Source of the DNA: Rossellomorea aquimaris
Lineage (GTDB): Bacteria > Bacillota > Bacilli > Bacillales > Bacillaceae_B
Length of the DNA: 64,000 nucleotides
Reading direction: 5' to 3'
NCBI RefSeq assembly: GCF_035590735.1
Contig: NZ_CP141595.1
Span: 4,375,001 to 4,439,000 of the forward strand
Positions 7,344-14,676 of this stretch are shown one piece after another. Positions within the stretch are counted from its first letter, which is position 1. Every line of letters starts with the position of its first letter. The notes under the pieces were generated by a model. That model did no database searches, was not told the origin of the DNA, and was given only the letters and a program-made list of their open reading frames with translations. The translations under genes and the position numbers were made by a program.

Positions 7344-8349
7344 AGGTTTCGTCATCCGGATTCTTCAGCAGCTCCTACGGGATAAGCGCACATTGGCCTT
7401 GATGTTTCTAGCTCCATTACTGATACTCAGCATGCTGTCTCTCGTTTTCAACTCGGATGATTATGAGGCAAAGGTGGCGATTGTCGATCTGTCACAGCAG
7501 ATGGAAGCGAAATTCGATACGAAGGATTTTCAATCATACACGAGTCCTGATAAAGCATTGCAGGACATTAAAAATGGTGAACTGGATGGCTATATTTTAT
7601 TAGAAGACCCTACTTCACCTTCCATAGTCATTGAGGGAAGTGACCCCACCGTCAACGGGGCTGTGATGAAAAAAATTCAAACGTTGTTCCCCTCCGACTC
7701 TCAAAAACTATCAGATCATTTGGAGTATGTGTACGGAAGCGGGGAGATGGAGATGTTTGACTCCTTTGGACCAGTACTACTCGGCTTTTTCGTCTTCTTC
7801 TTTGTCTTTTTGATCAGCGGGGTATCTTTCCTGAGAGAGAGAACGACGGGCACACTTGAGAGGTTGCTTGCCTCCCCGGTCAAGATTTGGGAAATGGTCG
7901 TCAGCTATGTCATTGGTTTTGGTATCGTCACCCTCCTGCAAGCATCCTTGATTTCCTGGTATTCGATTTATGTCTTGGACATGATGATGAAAGGAAGCTT
8001 TTTCAATGTATTGATCATCATCGTTTCTTTATCATTCACGGCCCTGACACTTGGAATATTGCTATCGGCTTTTGCCAAGAATGAATTACAGATGATGCAG
8101 TTCATCCCGATTGTGGTCGTACCGCAAATATTCTTTTCAGGGTTATTCAATTTAGATACGATTTCTGAATGGCTGAGCTGGATCGGTCCAATCACCCCTC
8201 TATATTATGCTGCGGATGCTTTAAGAGATGTAATGATTCGAGGATTTGCATTTGAGGATTTGCTCTTTAACTTATCGGTATTGATTGGATTTTCTATACT
8301 CTTTATCGTTCTCAATGTTGCAGCCCTCAGAAAATACCGTAAAATATAG
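7333..8349 (+). CDS. ABC-2 type transporter permease
   Basis: 338 residues from TTG 7333, which is 7 bases after GGAGGT; the frame extends to ATG 7318, upstream of that site. One N-terminal transmembrane helix (~20-37), a ~130-residue extracytoplasmic domain, then five helices from ~150 (LLGFFVFFFVFLISGVSFL onward), including the family's RERTTGTLERLLASPV. It overlaps the ATPase gene by 11 bases, indicating coupled translation. Likely exports a toxic or hydrophobic compound. Confidence 0.9.
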   Translation: MRIRGFVIRILQQLLRDKRTLALMFLAPLLILSMLSLVFNSDDYEAKVAIVDLSQQMEAKFDTKDFQSYTSPDKALQDIKNGELDGYILLEDPTSPSIVIEGSDPTVNGAVMKKIQTLFPSDSQKLSDHLEYVYGSGEMEMFDSFGPVLLGFFVFFFVFLISGVSFLRERTTGTLERLLASPVKIWEMVVSYVIGFGIVTLLQASLISWYSIYVLDMMMKGSFFNVLIIIVSLSFTALTLGILLSAFAKNELQMMQFIPIVVVPQIFFSGLFNLDTISEWLSWIGPITPLYYAADALRDVMIRGFAFEDLLFNLSVLIGFSILFIVLNVAALRKYRKI

Positions 8350-8383
8350 GTAAGTAATGAACGACAAGTTAGGGGTTTAAAGC

Positions 8384-9031
8384 ATGACTGAGGAAAAGAA
8401 TATATTTAAACAGCTATTTGATCAGGAAGAAACACTGACTGAAAAGCAACAGAAAATCGTGGAGGCAGCCATCGAAATGTTTGCTGAAAAAGGCTACGCC
8501 TCCACCTCTACCAGCCAAATCGCAAAAAAAGCCGGCGTCGCAGAAGGAACCATCTTCCGGCATTACAAAACGAAGAAGGACCTGCTTCTTTCGATTGTAT
8601 CCCCTACGATGGCCAAGTTGATCGCTCCGTTTGTGATCCGGGATATAAATAAAGTGTTAGATGCGAAGTATGATCGATATGAGGATTTCCTGAAAGCGAT
8701 GATTTTGAATCGGCAGGAATTTTTGAAAGAGAACATGACCGCATTTAAGATTTTGATACAGGAAATCCCTTTTCATCCTGAGCTGAAGGAACAATTCAAA
8801 GAGCATATCGCAGAAAAAGTGATTGAGAAATTCGTGAAGCTCGTCGACCATTACAAAGAAAAGGGACAGATCATCGACCTCCCTTCATACACTGTCGTGC
8901 GATTTTCAGCCACGAGTATCTTCGGATTGCTGCTTGTCAGGTACCTCTTCCTTCCTGAAGCCGCTTGGGACGATGAGAAGGAAATCGATATGACTGTGCA
9001 GATGATTGTGAATGGGATTGGTAAGGGATAA
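8384..9031 (+). CDS. TetR/AcrR family regulator
   Basis: 215 residues. The N-terminal helix-turn-helix spans ~20-66 (QKIVEAAIEMFAEKGYASTS, then IAKKAGVAEGTIFRHYKTKKD), followed by a helical ligand domain. It lies 34 bases after the permease as third gene of the operon and is the obvious candidate to bind the paired 14-bp palindromes in the operon promoter, giving negative autoregulation relieved by an exported ligand. Confidence 0.92.
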   Translation: MTEEKNIFKQLFDQEETLTEKQQKIVEAAIEMFAEKGYASTSTSQIAKKAGVAEGTIFRHYKTKKDLLLSIVSPTMAKLIAPFVIRDINKVLDAKYDRYEDFLKAMILNRQEFLKENMTAFKILIQEIPFHPELKEQFKEHIAEKVIEKFVKLVDHYKEKGQIIDLPSYTVVRFSATSIFGLLLVRYLFLPEAAWDDEKEIDMTVQMIVNGIGKG

Positions 9032-9039
9032 ACGTGTAG

Positions 9040-9076
9040 AAAGGACTCCAAATGAGGATTTGGGGTTCTTTTTTTA
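9040..9076 (+). terminator. Terminator of the exporter operon
   Basis: AAGGACTCCAAAT pairs with ATTTGGGGTTCTT around GAGG, followed by a T-run. Confidence 0.88.
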
Positions 9077-9311
9077 GATAAAACGACAGAATTCGGCTTG
9101 GAAATTGAGCTTAGAAGCTGATTTTTGACCCGTCTATTACCTCTATGATGGTTTTATTTTTAACTTCCTCACATTTGTTTTCAACTTTCAGCATTTTGTT
9201 TTCAACTTTATAATTTTATTTTCAATTCCTTATCATCACTTTACCGATCCGTTCGTTTTCCTCCTCCCAGTAACGGGTAAACCCTACTATACAACACAAG
9301 GAGGTTAAAAA

Positions 9312-10106
9312 ATGAGTTTCCTTTTCCACGAAAGCACATTGAAAGACCAGCATATCCTCATCACTGGTGCCACAGGAGGGATCGGGTATGAGACAGCTAA
9401 AGTAGCCGTCCAGGCAGGAGCAAGGGTGACGGTTACAGGAAGAAATGAAAAGATGCTGAATCAACTAAAAAAAGAATGTCGTGAGTCAGACAAGGTCTTC
9501 CTTTATATAGCGGATCTGACCGACACTGAAGATCGCGAACAGCTTCTCTCGGCAGCAAGAAACCAGCACGGCCCTATCACAGGTCTCGTGAACTCAGCCG
9601 GGATAGGCGGCGGTGATATGGTCGAGAGTCTATCCGAAGAAGACCTGAGAAAAATCATGGAGTTAAATTATTTCTCACTGGTCCAGCTCTCACAGGCAGT
9701 TTATAACCAAATGAAGGATAAAAAAAGTGGTTCCATCGTCAATATCTCTTCCCTGTCAGGATTGAGAGGGACTCATGGTAATAGCGCATACAGTGCATCT
9801 AAGTTTGCTGTAACCGGATTTACTCAAGCCTTTGCCCATGAAGCGATTGAAAACAACATACGAGTGAATGCCATTTGCCCGGGTTATGTGGATACCGATA
9901 TGGGAAGAAGCGCAATAAAATCAAAAGGCGAACGTGAAGGCAGAAGTCTTGAGGAGCAACTGGAAATCGCGAAGGATAGCATTCCTTCAGGAAGATTGAC
10001 TTCCCCTAATGAAGTCGCGAACACCATTATCTATCTATTGAGTGATGCTGCCGAAAACATTGTCGGGGAATCGGTCAAAATTTCAGGGGGAAGCGTCATG
10101 CGCTGA
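9312..10106 (+). CDS. Short-chain dehydrogenase/reductase
   Basis: 264 residues; AAGGAGGTT precedes the ATG. Cofactor motif TGATGGIGYETA near residue 18, NSAGIGG, catalytic Ser in NISSLSG and YSASK catalytic Tyr/Lys, then CPGYVDTDM. The ending GGSVMR fits classical fabG-like SDRs. An Arg soon after the second strand (TGRNEK) suggests NADP(H). Substrate unknown. Monocistronic, with a terminator on the far side. Confidence 0.88.
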   Translation: MSFLFHESTLKDQHILITGATGGIGYETAKVAVQAGARVTVTGRNEKMLNQLKKECRESDKVFLYIADLTDTEDREQLLSAARNQHGPITGLVNSAGIGGGDMVESLSEEDLRKIMELNYFSLVQLSQAVYNQMKDKKSGSIVNISSLSGLRGTHGNSAYSASKFAVTGFTQAFAHEAIENNIRVNAICPGYVDTDMGRSAIKSKGEREGRSLEEQLEIAKDSIPSGRLTSPNEVANTIIYLLSDAAENIVGESVKISGGSVMR

Positions 10107-10120
10107 TCCATGGTTGCACA

Positions 10121-10158
10121 AAAAACGGGCAAGGATTTTTCCCCCTTGCCCCGTTTGA
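10121..10158. terminator. Bidirectional terminator between the SDR and lipoprotein genes
   Basis: AAACGGGCAAGG pairs with CCTTGCCCCGTTT between two convergent genes. Confidence 0.75.
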
Positions 10159-10167
10159 CCCATTTTT

Positions 10168-10512
10168 CTAGCTACCCTCTTGAATTTTTTTTTTGATCTC
10201 ATCAATGTATTTTTTCTTTTCTTTTTCATTTTTCAGTTGGTCTTTGTTTTTATCTTGGAGGTATTTTTGAAGGGCTTTTTCAATCTCTTCATGTGAAGCG
10301 TCTTCCGGTATGACTCCGGTCTTCTTTAACATCTCGATGATCTTTTCATCGTTGGCCAGAACATCTATCTTGTTTGCTGGTTGTTCGGTTTCTGAATCAG
10401 GTACATCAGAGTTGACTTCAGTAGAATCTTGATCGTTCTTCTGATCGTCTGCAGTACATCCATTCAGTAATAAGGGCGCCAGAAGAAATGCGAACATCCA
10501 TCTACCACTCAT
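10168..10512 (-). CDS. Small secreted lipoprotein
   Basis: About 114 residues from ATG 10512 (GGGAAG 8 bases upstream; in-frame starts at 10518 and 10521 are possible). The signal peptide ends in the lipobox LLNGC, so the mature protein is lipid-anchored on the outer face of the membrane. The mature part is Asp/Glu/Asn-rich linker followed by a Lys/Glu-rich helical segment (residues ~50-114). No domain recognised. Confidence 0.72.
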   Translation of the reverse strand: MSGRWMFAFLLAPLLLNGCTADDQKNDQDSTEVNSDVPDSETEQPANKIDVLANDEKIIEMLKKTGVIPEDASHEEIEKALQKYLQDKNKDQLKNEKEKKKYIDEIKKKIQEGS

Positions 10513-10703
10513 AGTCATCACTTCCCTTTCTTAGAGAATGAACCATTGTATACTATATTATATAAAATACCCTCTAACCCCTTTTTAAAATCAGAATTGC
10601 AGCTAATAAGTGGATAAATAGGGAAAATTAGTGCATTCATCACTTACTTCATTCTGTAATTTATGGTTTAATAGATAGTACTATGGAACGATATTAAACA
10701 AGA

Positions 10704-10738
10704 AGGTTGTGGACAGAGTACCCTTCCGCTTCTTTATA
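10704..10738 (+). promoter_or_regulatory. Unusual promoter-like motif ahead of the SigO-like gene
   Basis: AGGTTGT (10704-10710), 18-base spacer, CTTCTTTATA (10729-10738), then AAGT-AAAGCA. The same blocks recur upstream of the hydrolase operon (11699-11732) with a 17-base spacer and nowhere else that I noticed. Neither resembles sigma-A elements well. Inferred to be the promoter read by the neighbouring two-subunit sigma factor, that is, autoregulation. Confidence 0.5.
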
Positions 10739-10746
10739 AAGTAAAA

Positions 10747-10779
10747 GCAGAGAGAGTTTTTTCTCCTCTTTTTTTTACT
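10747..10779 (+). terminator. Hairpin with T-run in the leader of the sigma operon
   Basis: GAGAGAG pairs imperfectly with CTCCTC and is followed by eight T. It lies between the promoter-like motif and the LexA box, so it may attenuate transcripts from the upstream promoter. Confidence 0.45.
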
Positions 10780-10786
10780 TAAAAAT

Positions 10787-10800
10787 CGAACATACGTTCT
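10787..10800. promoter_or_regulatory. LexA (DinR) SOS box
   Basis: CGAACATACGTTCT matches the Bacillus LexA consensus CGAACRNRYGTTCG at 13 of 14 positions, including both GAAC/GTTC half-sites with N4. It ends 15 bases before the ATG of the SigO-like gene. This suggests that the sigma factor is repressed by LexA and released by DNA damage. Confidence 0.75.
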
Positions 10801-10815
10801 ATTGGTGGTGAAAAA

Positions 10816-11391
10816 ATGGATTCATTAGTGAGTGAATTTTATCGTCATTATCCTCATCTCAAACAGAATAAAGCCGTTGATTCCTTTATCAGTCAAACGG
10901 AGAACCAGAAGTTAGTGGAAGATTTTTTACTTCAACCCAGTGCATGTAAGGAAGATCGTTTAAACGAAGCCTTTAAAGCCCATTATTTTGATATTCGATT
11001 TACCTCGTACATCAGTTCATCCATTTATTTTCATAGCGTGAACTTTGACAAGCATACAAGAAAATATAGCGAACGACACCCTCTGACCCTGGATAACAAA
11101 GTGGATGATGAGGGGGGATCGTATATCGATCTTGTACCGGATCCGGCATCGGACATTGCCCCATTCACCAATTATTCAACCTTAACAGAATGCCTGGAGA
11201 ACGAAAGACTCTTGCAGGCATATGAAATGTTGACTGACAAACAGAAGCATATTCTAGATCTAGCCTACGTACAGGAATGGTCTGATACGGAAATAGCAAG
11301 AATTCTGGAAGTATCACAACAAGCCGTATCCAAAACCCATCGAAAAGCTTTACGCATATTAAAATCCATATTAGAAAAAGGAGAATCATAA
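10816..11391 (+). CDS. SigO/YvrI-like sigma factor subunit
   Basis: 191 residues. The C-terminal ~55 residues are a sigma region 4 helix-turn-helix (LTDKQKHILDLAYVQEWSDT, then EIARILEVSQQAVSKTHRKA). The N-terminal part lacks a clear region 2. Size and architecture match B. subtilis SigO (YvrI), which needs a separate small partner, RsoA, to supply the region 2 function. Such a partner is the next gene, 3 bases downstream. Weak ribosome binding site (TGGTGG). Preceded by a LexA box and an unusual promoter motif shared with the hydrolase operon. Phage late-gene sigma factors (Xpf type) are the alternative relatives. Confidence 0.8.
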   Translation: MDSLVSEFYRHYPHLKQNKAVDSFISQTENQKLVEDFLLQPSACKEDRLNEAFKAHYFDIRFTSYISSSIYFHSVNFDKHTRKYSERHPLTLDNKVDDEGGSYIDLVPDPASDIAPFTNYSTLTECLENERLLQAYEMLTDKQKHILDLAYVQEWSDTEIARILEVSQQAVSKTHRKALRILKSILEKGES

Positions 11392-11394
11392 ATT

Positions 11395-11616
11395 ATGGGA
11401 GTTCTATACGATTTAGTCAAAGAAGCGAAATGCAACAAGGAATATGAAACGAAGGTCATCCGGACGTTCGAACCGAAGATCAAAAAATCATTGCATCTTA
11501 CCAGAGCCGATAATAGAGATGATCTTGAACAGGAATTAAAGATGAAACTGATTCGATATGTCCGGGACTATTCATTAGAAAATGTACCAGGGTTATTTGA
11601 TTTAAATAAACAATAA
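11395..11616 (+). CDS. RsoA-like co-sigma factor
   Basis: 73 residues, starting 3 bases after the sigma gene stop with GGAG upstream. The sequence (FEPKIKKSLHLTRADNRDDL, then EQELKMKLIRYVRDY) resembles the start of sigma region 2 as found in RsoA of B. subtilis, which joins SigO to form a working two-part sigma factor. No region 4 is present. The pair sigO-rsoA in this order is the known arrangement, and translational coupling would keep the two subunits in proportion. Confidence 0.75.
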   Translation: MGVLYDLVKEAKCNKEYETKVIRTFEPKIKKSLHLTRADNRDDLEQELKMKLIRYVRDYSLENVPGLFDLNKQ

Positions 11617-11620
11617 AGAT

Positions 11621-11660
11621 AGGACAAGTGCTCACAAACCTGTGGTGCTTGTCCTTTTTC
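11621..11660 (+). terminator. Terminator of the sigma operon
   Basis: AGGACAAG pairs with CTTGTCCT, followed by T-rich sequence. Confidence 0.88.
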
Positions 11661-11698
11661 TATAAATATATCTTTTTATTTAATAAATATTTGCCAAC

Positions 11699-11732
11699 AG
11701 GTTGTCATTTCCCCCTCCAATTCTTCTTTATA
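11699..11732 (+). promoter_or_regulatory. Second copy of the unusual promoter motif, ahead of the hydrolase operon
   Basis: AGGTTGT (11699-11705), 17-base spacer, CTTCTTTATA (11723-11732), then CAGTGTAAGGCA. It mirrors the motif at 10704-10738. A ~95-base leader with an imperfect GAGAGA/TCTTTCTC hairpin follows before the first gene. Confidence 0.5.
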
Positions 11733-11828
11733 CAGTGTAAGGCAAACAACAAAGAGTGAGAGAGATTGGGATGGTCTTTCTCCCGCTTCATCCCTTTGCC
11801 TATTACCATATCAAGGGAGCGATGTTGA

Positions 11829-12461
11829 ATGAATTGGACACGAACTTTACGACAAGGTGATTCAGGAAGCGATGTATTGGAACTTCAAATCCGCGTTGCA
11901 GGCTGGGCGGCAAGTTCCCCTTCGAAAACCTATGTATCGGTGGATGGGGCATTCGGACCCGGAACGGAAGCAGCCGTCAAGCGATTCCAAAGTGCGTACG
12001 GTCTTTCTGCAGACGGAATTGCAGGACCGCAAACCCATAGCCAGTTGAATAGCCTGGAAGACAGCGATGGATCGACGGTCAACTTTGCATTCAGTGAATT
12101 CTATTCCAAGGATGGAAGCGGCTTCTCTGGGGGGAATGTCGGGTCGACTCAGGTAAGAGAGAATGTGCGACGACTAATGTACAAGCTCGAAGCCCTTCGA
12201 AAAAAACTGGGGAACCCACCCGTTGTCATCAATTCTGGATTCAGAAGCATCACCCATAATCGAAATGTCGGCGGAGCCTCTAACAGTATGCATACGTACG
12301 GAATCGCAGCGGATGTCGATCCATCTGGAAAGACACCGACCCAAGTGGCGGAAGTTGCTAAAACATGCGGCTTCAGCGGGATCATCAAATACTCGACCTT
12401 CGTTCATAATGACAGCCGCATCGAATACCCGTATGGTGCCGGGTCGTATTACTGGGCTTAA
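11829..12461 (+). CDS. Peptidoglycan-binding M15-family peptidase (endolysin-like)
   Basis: 210 residues without a signal peptide, as in phage endolysins. Residues ~6-75 are a PG_binding_1 domain (LRQGDSGSDVLELQIRV; VDGAFGPGTEAAVKRFQ). Residues ~90-210 are a peptidase M15_3 domain with zinc motif SMHTYGIAADVD (His, Asp) and the second His in FVHNDSR; YWA ends the protein. Such enzymes cut peptide stems or cross-bridges of peptidoglycan. ATG start behind AAGGGAG. First gene of the operon with the amidase and two small membrane proteins. Confidence 0.88.
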   Translation: MNWTRTLRQGDSGSDVLELQIRVAGWAASSPSKTYVSVDGAFGPGTEAAVKRFQSAYGLSADGIAGPQTHSQLNSLEDSDGSTVNFAFSEFYSKDGSGFSGGNVGSTQVRENVRRLMYKLEALRKKLGNPPVVINSGFRSITHNRNVGGASNSMHTYGIAADVDPSGKTPTQVAEVAKTCGFSGIIKYSTFVHNDSRIEYPYGAGSYYWA

Positions 12462-12482
12462 CAAGAAAAGGGGGGAAAACAT

Positions 12483-13025
12483 ATGCCAATCATCGTACTT
12501 GATCCCGGCCACGGGGGAACAGACCCCGGCGCTATTGGGAACGGACTGCAGGAAAAGAACCTTACCTTAACTATTGGGTTGAAGGTGAAGCAATTATTAG
12601 AAGCAAACTATATCGTTGATGTGCGCTTATCCAGGGAAACGGATGTCTTTGTAGAGTTGTCGGAGCGTGCCGATTTCGCCAATAACTTAGGAGCATCTTA
12701 CTTCGTATCTCTTCATCACAATGCAGGCGGAGGCACCGGATTTGAAAGCTACATCTATCCAGGTACAAGCTCTTCCGAAACAGGAAGACGCCAGGACGTC
12801 CTGCACGGAGAAGTCATGAAATACCTCTCTGGATATGGCTTAAGGGACCGTGGTCAAAAGGAAGCGAACTTCGCCGTATTGAGAGAAACGGCCATGCCTG
12901 CGATTTTGCTTGAAAACCTCTTTATCGATAGTGTGAATGATACAAATCTCTTAAAAGACCCTACCTTCATCACGGGAATTTCTAACGCAATAGCATCAGG
13001 CATTGGGAAGGCACTGAATCTCTAG
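12483..13025 (+). CDS. N-acetylmuramoyl-L-alanine amidase (amidase_3)
   Basis: 180 residues, a single catalytic domain of the CwlC/Xly type: zinc ligands in DPGHGGTDPGA (His), the Glu in GLQEKNL, SLHHNAGG (His), and catalytic Glu in LLENLFIDS. It lacks both a signal peptide and the C-terminal wall-binding repeats usual in CwlC, so it would need help to cross the membrane, as phage lysins do. It lies 21 bases after the M15 peptidase; AAGGGGGG is upstream of the ATG. Confidence 0.9.
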   Translation: MPIIVLDPGHGGTDPGAIGNGLQEKNLTLTIGLKVKQLLEANYIVDVRLSRETDVFVELSERADFANNLGASYFVSLHHNAGGGTGFESYIYPGTSSSETGRRQDVLHGEVMKYLSGYGLRDRGQKEANFAVLRETAMPAILLENLFIDSVNDTNLLKDPTFITGISNAIASGIGKALNL

Positions 13026-13058
13026 CAGGTCAGCCTGGCATATAAAGGAGGAGTACTA

Positions 13059-13211
13059 ATGGATTATTCGGTATTTGTTCAATTACTTGGTAACTTCGGA
13101 TTTCCCATTGCCGTCACACTCTTTCTATTAGTGAAACTTGAGAAAAAGTTGGAACAGCTCGAACTCGCCATTCATGCTCTTTCAAAATCGTTTAATGATA
13201 ATGGAAAATAG
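13059..13211 (+). CDS. YvrJ-family small membrane protein
   Basis: 50 residues behind AAAGGAGGAG. One hydrophobic segment (~7-25, GNFGFPIAVTLFLLVKLEKK) is followed by an amphipathic, coiled-coil-like tail. It matches the YvrJ family; in B. subtilis yvrJ is itself a SigO-RsoA target, which links this operon to the sigma pair upstream. Size and topology would also suit a holin-like or holin-partner role beside two leaderless hydrolases; that role is inferred. Confidence 0.8.
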   Translation: MDYSVFVQLLGNFGFPIAVTLFLLVKLEKKLEQLELAIHALSKSFNDNGK

Positions 13212-13227
13212 ACGGAGGATATATGAA

Positions 13228-13377
13228 TTGATCAAAATAATGTGGGGATGGATCCCCATTTTACTGAGCTGCGTCAGTTTGACTCTCCTTTTGATGAACC
13301 ATCAGCATTGGATGACTTTCATTTTTCTATCACTAAGTATCGTCCTGCTTACCAGACTCCAACAAATAAATCGATGA
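13228..13377 (+). CDS. Small two-helix membrane protein
   Basis: 49 residues from TTG 13228, 9 bases after GGAGG; the longer in-frame start at 13138 would overlap the YvrJ gene. Two hydrophobic segments (MWGWIPILLSCVSLTLLLM and WMTFIFLSLSIVLL) separated by a short HQH turn, and a basic tail (RLQQINR). Small size, two helices and a charged tail resemble class II holins. No family recognised. It is the last gene of the hydrolase operon. Confidence 0.6.
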   Translation: MIKIMWGWIPILLSCVSLTLLLMNHQHWMTFIFLSLSIVLLTRLQQINR

Positions 13378-13405
13378 ATCTAGTGATTACAACAAGCAAC
13401 CTTCA

Positions 13406-13435
13406 CACCTCCTACATATATGATAGTAGGAGGTG
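13406..13435 (+). promoter_or_regulatory. Perfect hairpin masking the ribosome binding site of the nucleoside hydrolase gene
   Basis: CACCTCCTAC (13406-13415) is perfectly complementary to GTAGGAGGTG (13426-13435), with a 10-base loop. The right arm contains the whole Shine-Dalgarno sequence. There is no T-run, so it is not a simple terminator. Translation should be off unless the hairpin is opened. Confidence 0.7.
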
Positions 13436-14389
13436 ATTTCTATTAAAAAAATTATTCTATTTTCAGATACCGGTATAGATGATGCGATTGCGCTGATCTA
13501 TGCCTTGAAGAACCCAGACATCGATGTTGTGGGTATTGTCAGTGGATTCGGTAATACAGACCGGAACAAAAGCTATCGGAATGCAACCTATCTACTAAAA
13601 TTAGCAGGCCAAAAAGGAATACCTGTCATTGCCGGGAGCACTCGGCCACTTAATGGCGAGGAACCCGAGTTTTTTCCGGATATTCATGGTGTGGAAGGGC
13701 TTGGTCCCCTCTCCCCGCCAATCCCTGAGGAACGATACGGGAACAAAACCAATTTCAGCAAGCTGTTTCAACTGATCAAGAAGAATCCCGGGGAACTCAC
13801 GATTGTTGGTGTGGGGAGGTGTACGTCCCTTGCCATCGCCTTGCTCTTGAGCCCTGACGTCATGTCACTGGTGAAGGAAACCTATATCATGGGAGGGGCG
13901 TTTCTTGTTCCGGGAAATGTAACAGAAGTAGCAGAGGCAAACTTTTATGGGGATGCAGTGGCAGCGGACATTGTGTGCAGGAATTCTACGAACCTGACTG
14001 TGGTCCCCCTGAATGTCACAAGAAAGGCCCTGCTCACACCTGCTCAAGTGAATTTCATCCATTCCAGGGCAAAGACCCCATTGGATCAGATCATCAAACC
14101 CATCCTGGATTTTTATTACGAAGCGTATCAGCAACTGGAGCCGGGTATCGCCGGTACTCCACAGCATGATCTCTCTGCCGTCATGGCTGCCGCAGCCATC
14201 GATGGGCTGTTCACCTATGAGAAAAGGGTAATCCACGTCCAACATGAAGAAAGTAATGCCAATGGATTAAGCATCGCTGATTTCAGGCCGGGAAGTACAG
14301 ACTGCTTTGGGACGGGCTGTTCACGGATTGCCATTGCCATCGATGAGGGTGTATTTCTGTCAAATGTGTTGGATATTTTAACAAGATAA
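13433..14389 (+). CDS. Nucleoside hydrolase (IunH family)
   Basis: About 315-318 residues. It hydrolyses the N-glycosidic bond of nucleosides. The calcium-binding N-terminal motif is present as SDTGIDDAIAL, where DTDxGxDDA is usual, so the first Asp position varies. Other family stretches: GNTDRNKSYRNATYLL, GVGRCTSLAIAL, TEAN-like TEVAEANFYGDA, PLNVT and the C-terminal HDLSAVMA. The start is unclear: GTG 13433 lies inside the SD AGGAGGTG, and with normal spacing initiation would fall on ATT 13442. It sits downstream of the lysis-like operon, behind an SD-masking hairpin. Confidence 0.85.
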   Translation: MISIKKIILFSDTGIDDAIALIYALKNPDIDVVGIVSGFGNTDRNKSYRNATYLLKLAGQKGIPVIAGSTRPLNGEEPEFFPDIHGVEGLGPLSPPIPEERYGNKTNFSKLFQLIKKNPGELTIVGVGRCTSLAIALLLSPDVMSLVKETYIMGGAFLVPGNVTEVAEANFYGDAVAADIVCRNSTNLTVVPLNVTRKALLTPAQVNFIHSRAKTPLDQIIKPILDFYYEAYQQLEPGIAGTPQHDLSAVMAAAAIDGLFTYEKRVIHVQHEESNANGLSIADFRPGSTDCFGTGCSRIAIAIDEGVFLSNVLDILTR

Positions 14390-14393
14390 AAAC

Positions 14394-14440
14394 AAAAAAC
14401 ATGAAACCGCGTACTCCATTGGTTTCATGTTTTTTATTTT
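14394..14440. terminator. Terminator after the nucleoside hydrolase gene
   Basis: ACATGAAACC pairs with GGTTTCATGT, then a T-run; A-run on the other side, so it could also end an antisense RNA to the toxin-like gene. Confidence 0.88.
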
Positions 14441-14501
14441 TAAGAAGCGTATAGGACAAACCTGGATCAGGGAAGCATTAGAGTAAGGAGGCGATGTATC
14501 C

Positions 14502-14600
14502 ATGAATACATTTGAAGTATTATCTCTGATGCTCAGCTTTGGGATGTTTGTGATCGCTATTCTGAAATATAAAGACAATGATGAGAATAAGAATTCATAA
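14502..14600 (+). CDS. Putative holin-like / type I toxin peptide
   Basis: 32 residues behind a very strong AAGGAGGCGATG. The sequence (MNTFEVLSLMLSFGMFVIAI, then a charged tail) fits the short 'putative holin-like toxin' family, kin to TxpA/BsrG: T-E-L-S-L-M start, one transmembrane helix, polar C-terminus. Members are membrane toxins of type I toxin-antitoxin modules controlled by an antisense RNA from the opposite strand. I cannot locate the antisense promoter with confidence. It lies right after the SOS/sigma unit. Confidence 0.72.
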   Translation: MNTFEVLSLMLSFGMFVIAILKYKDNDENKNS

Positions 14601-14628
14601 ACACGCTCTTTAGCGTGTTATTTTTTTT
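14599..14628 (+). terminator. Terminator of the toxin-like gene
   Basis: AACACGCT pairs with AGCGTGTT around a 4-base loop, then eight T; it overlaps the stop codon. Confidence 0.9.
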
Positions 14629-14676
14629 GCAAATAAATACCTCCCCCAGTTCAGAGCTAAGGAATGTATCCAAATC

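Noticed and set aside
9160..9230. Repeated TTTTCAACTTT phrases before the SDR gene
   Set aside because: Only about three short AT-rich copies; no clear operator geometry, likely chance or weak repeat.
14378..14578. Minus-strand frame over the toxin-like gene as a protein
   Set aside because: No SD; if this strand is transcribed, an antisense RNA is more likely than a protein.
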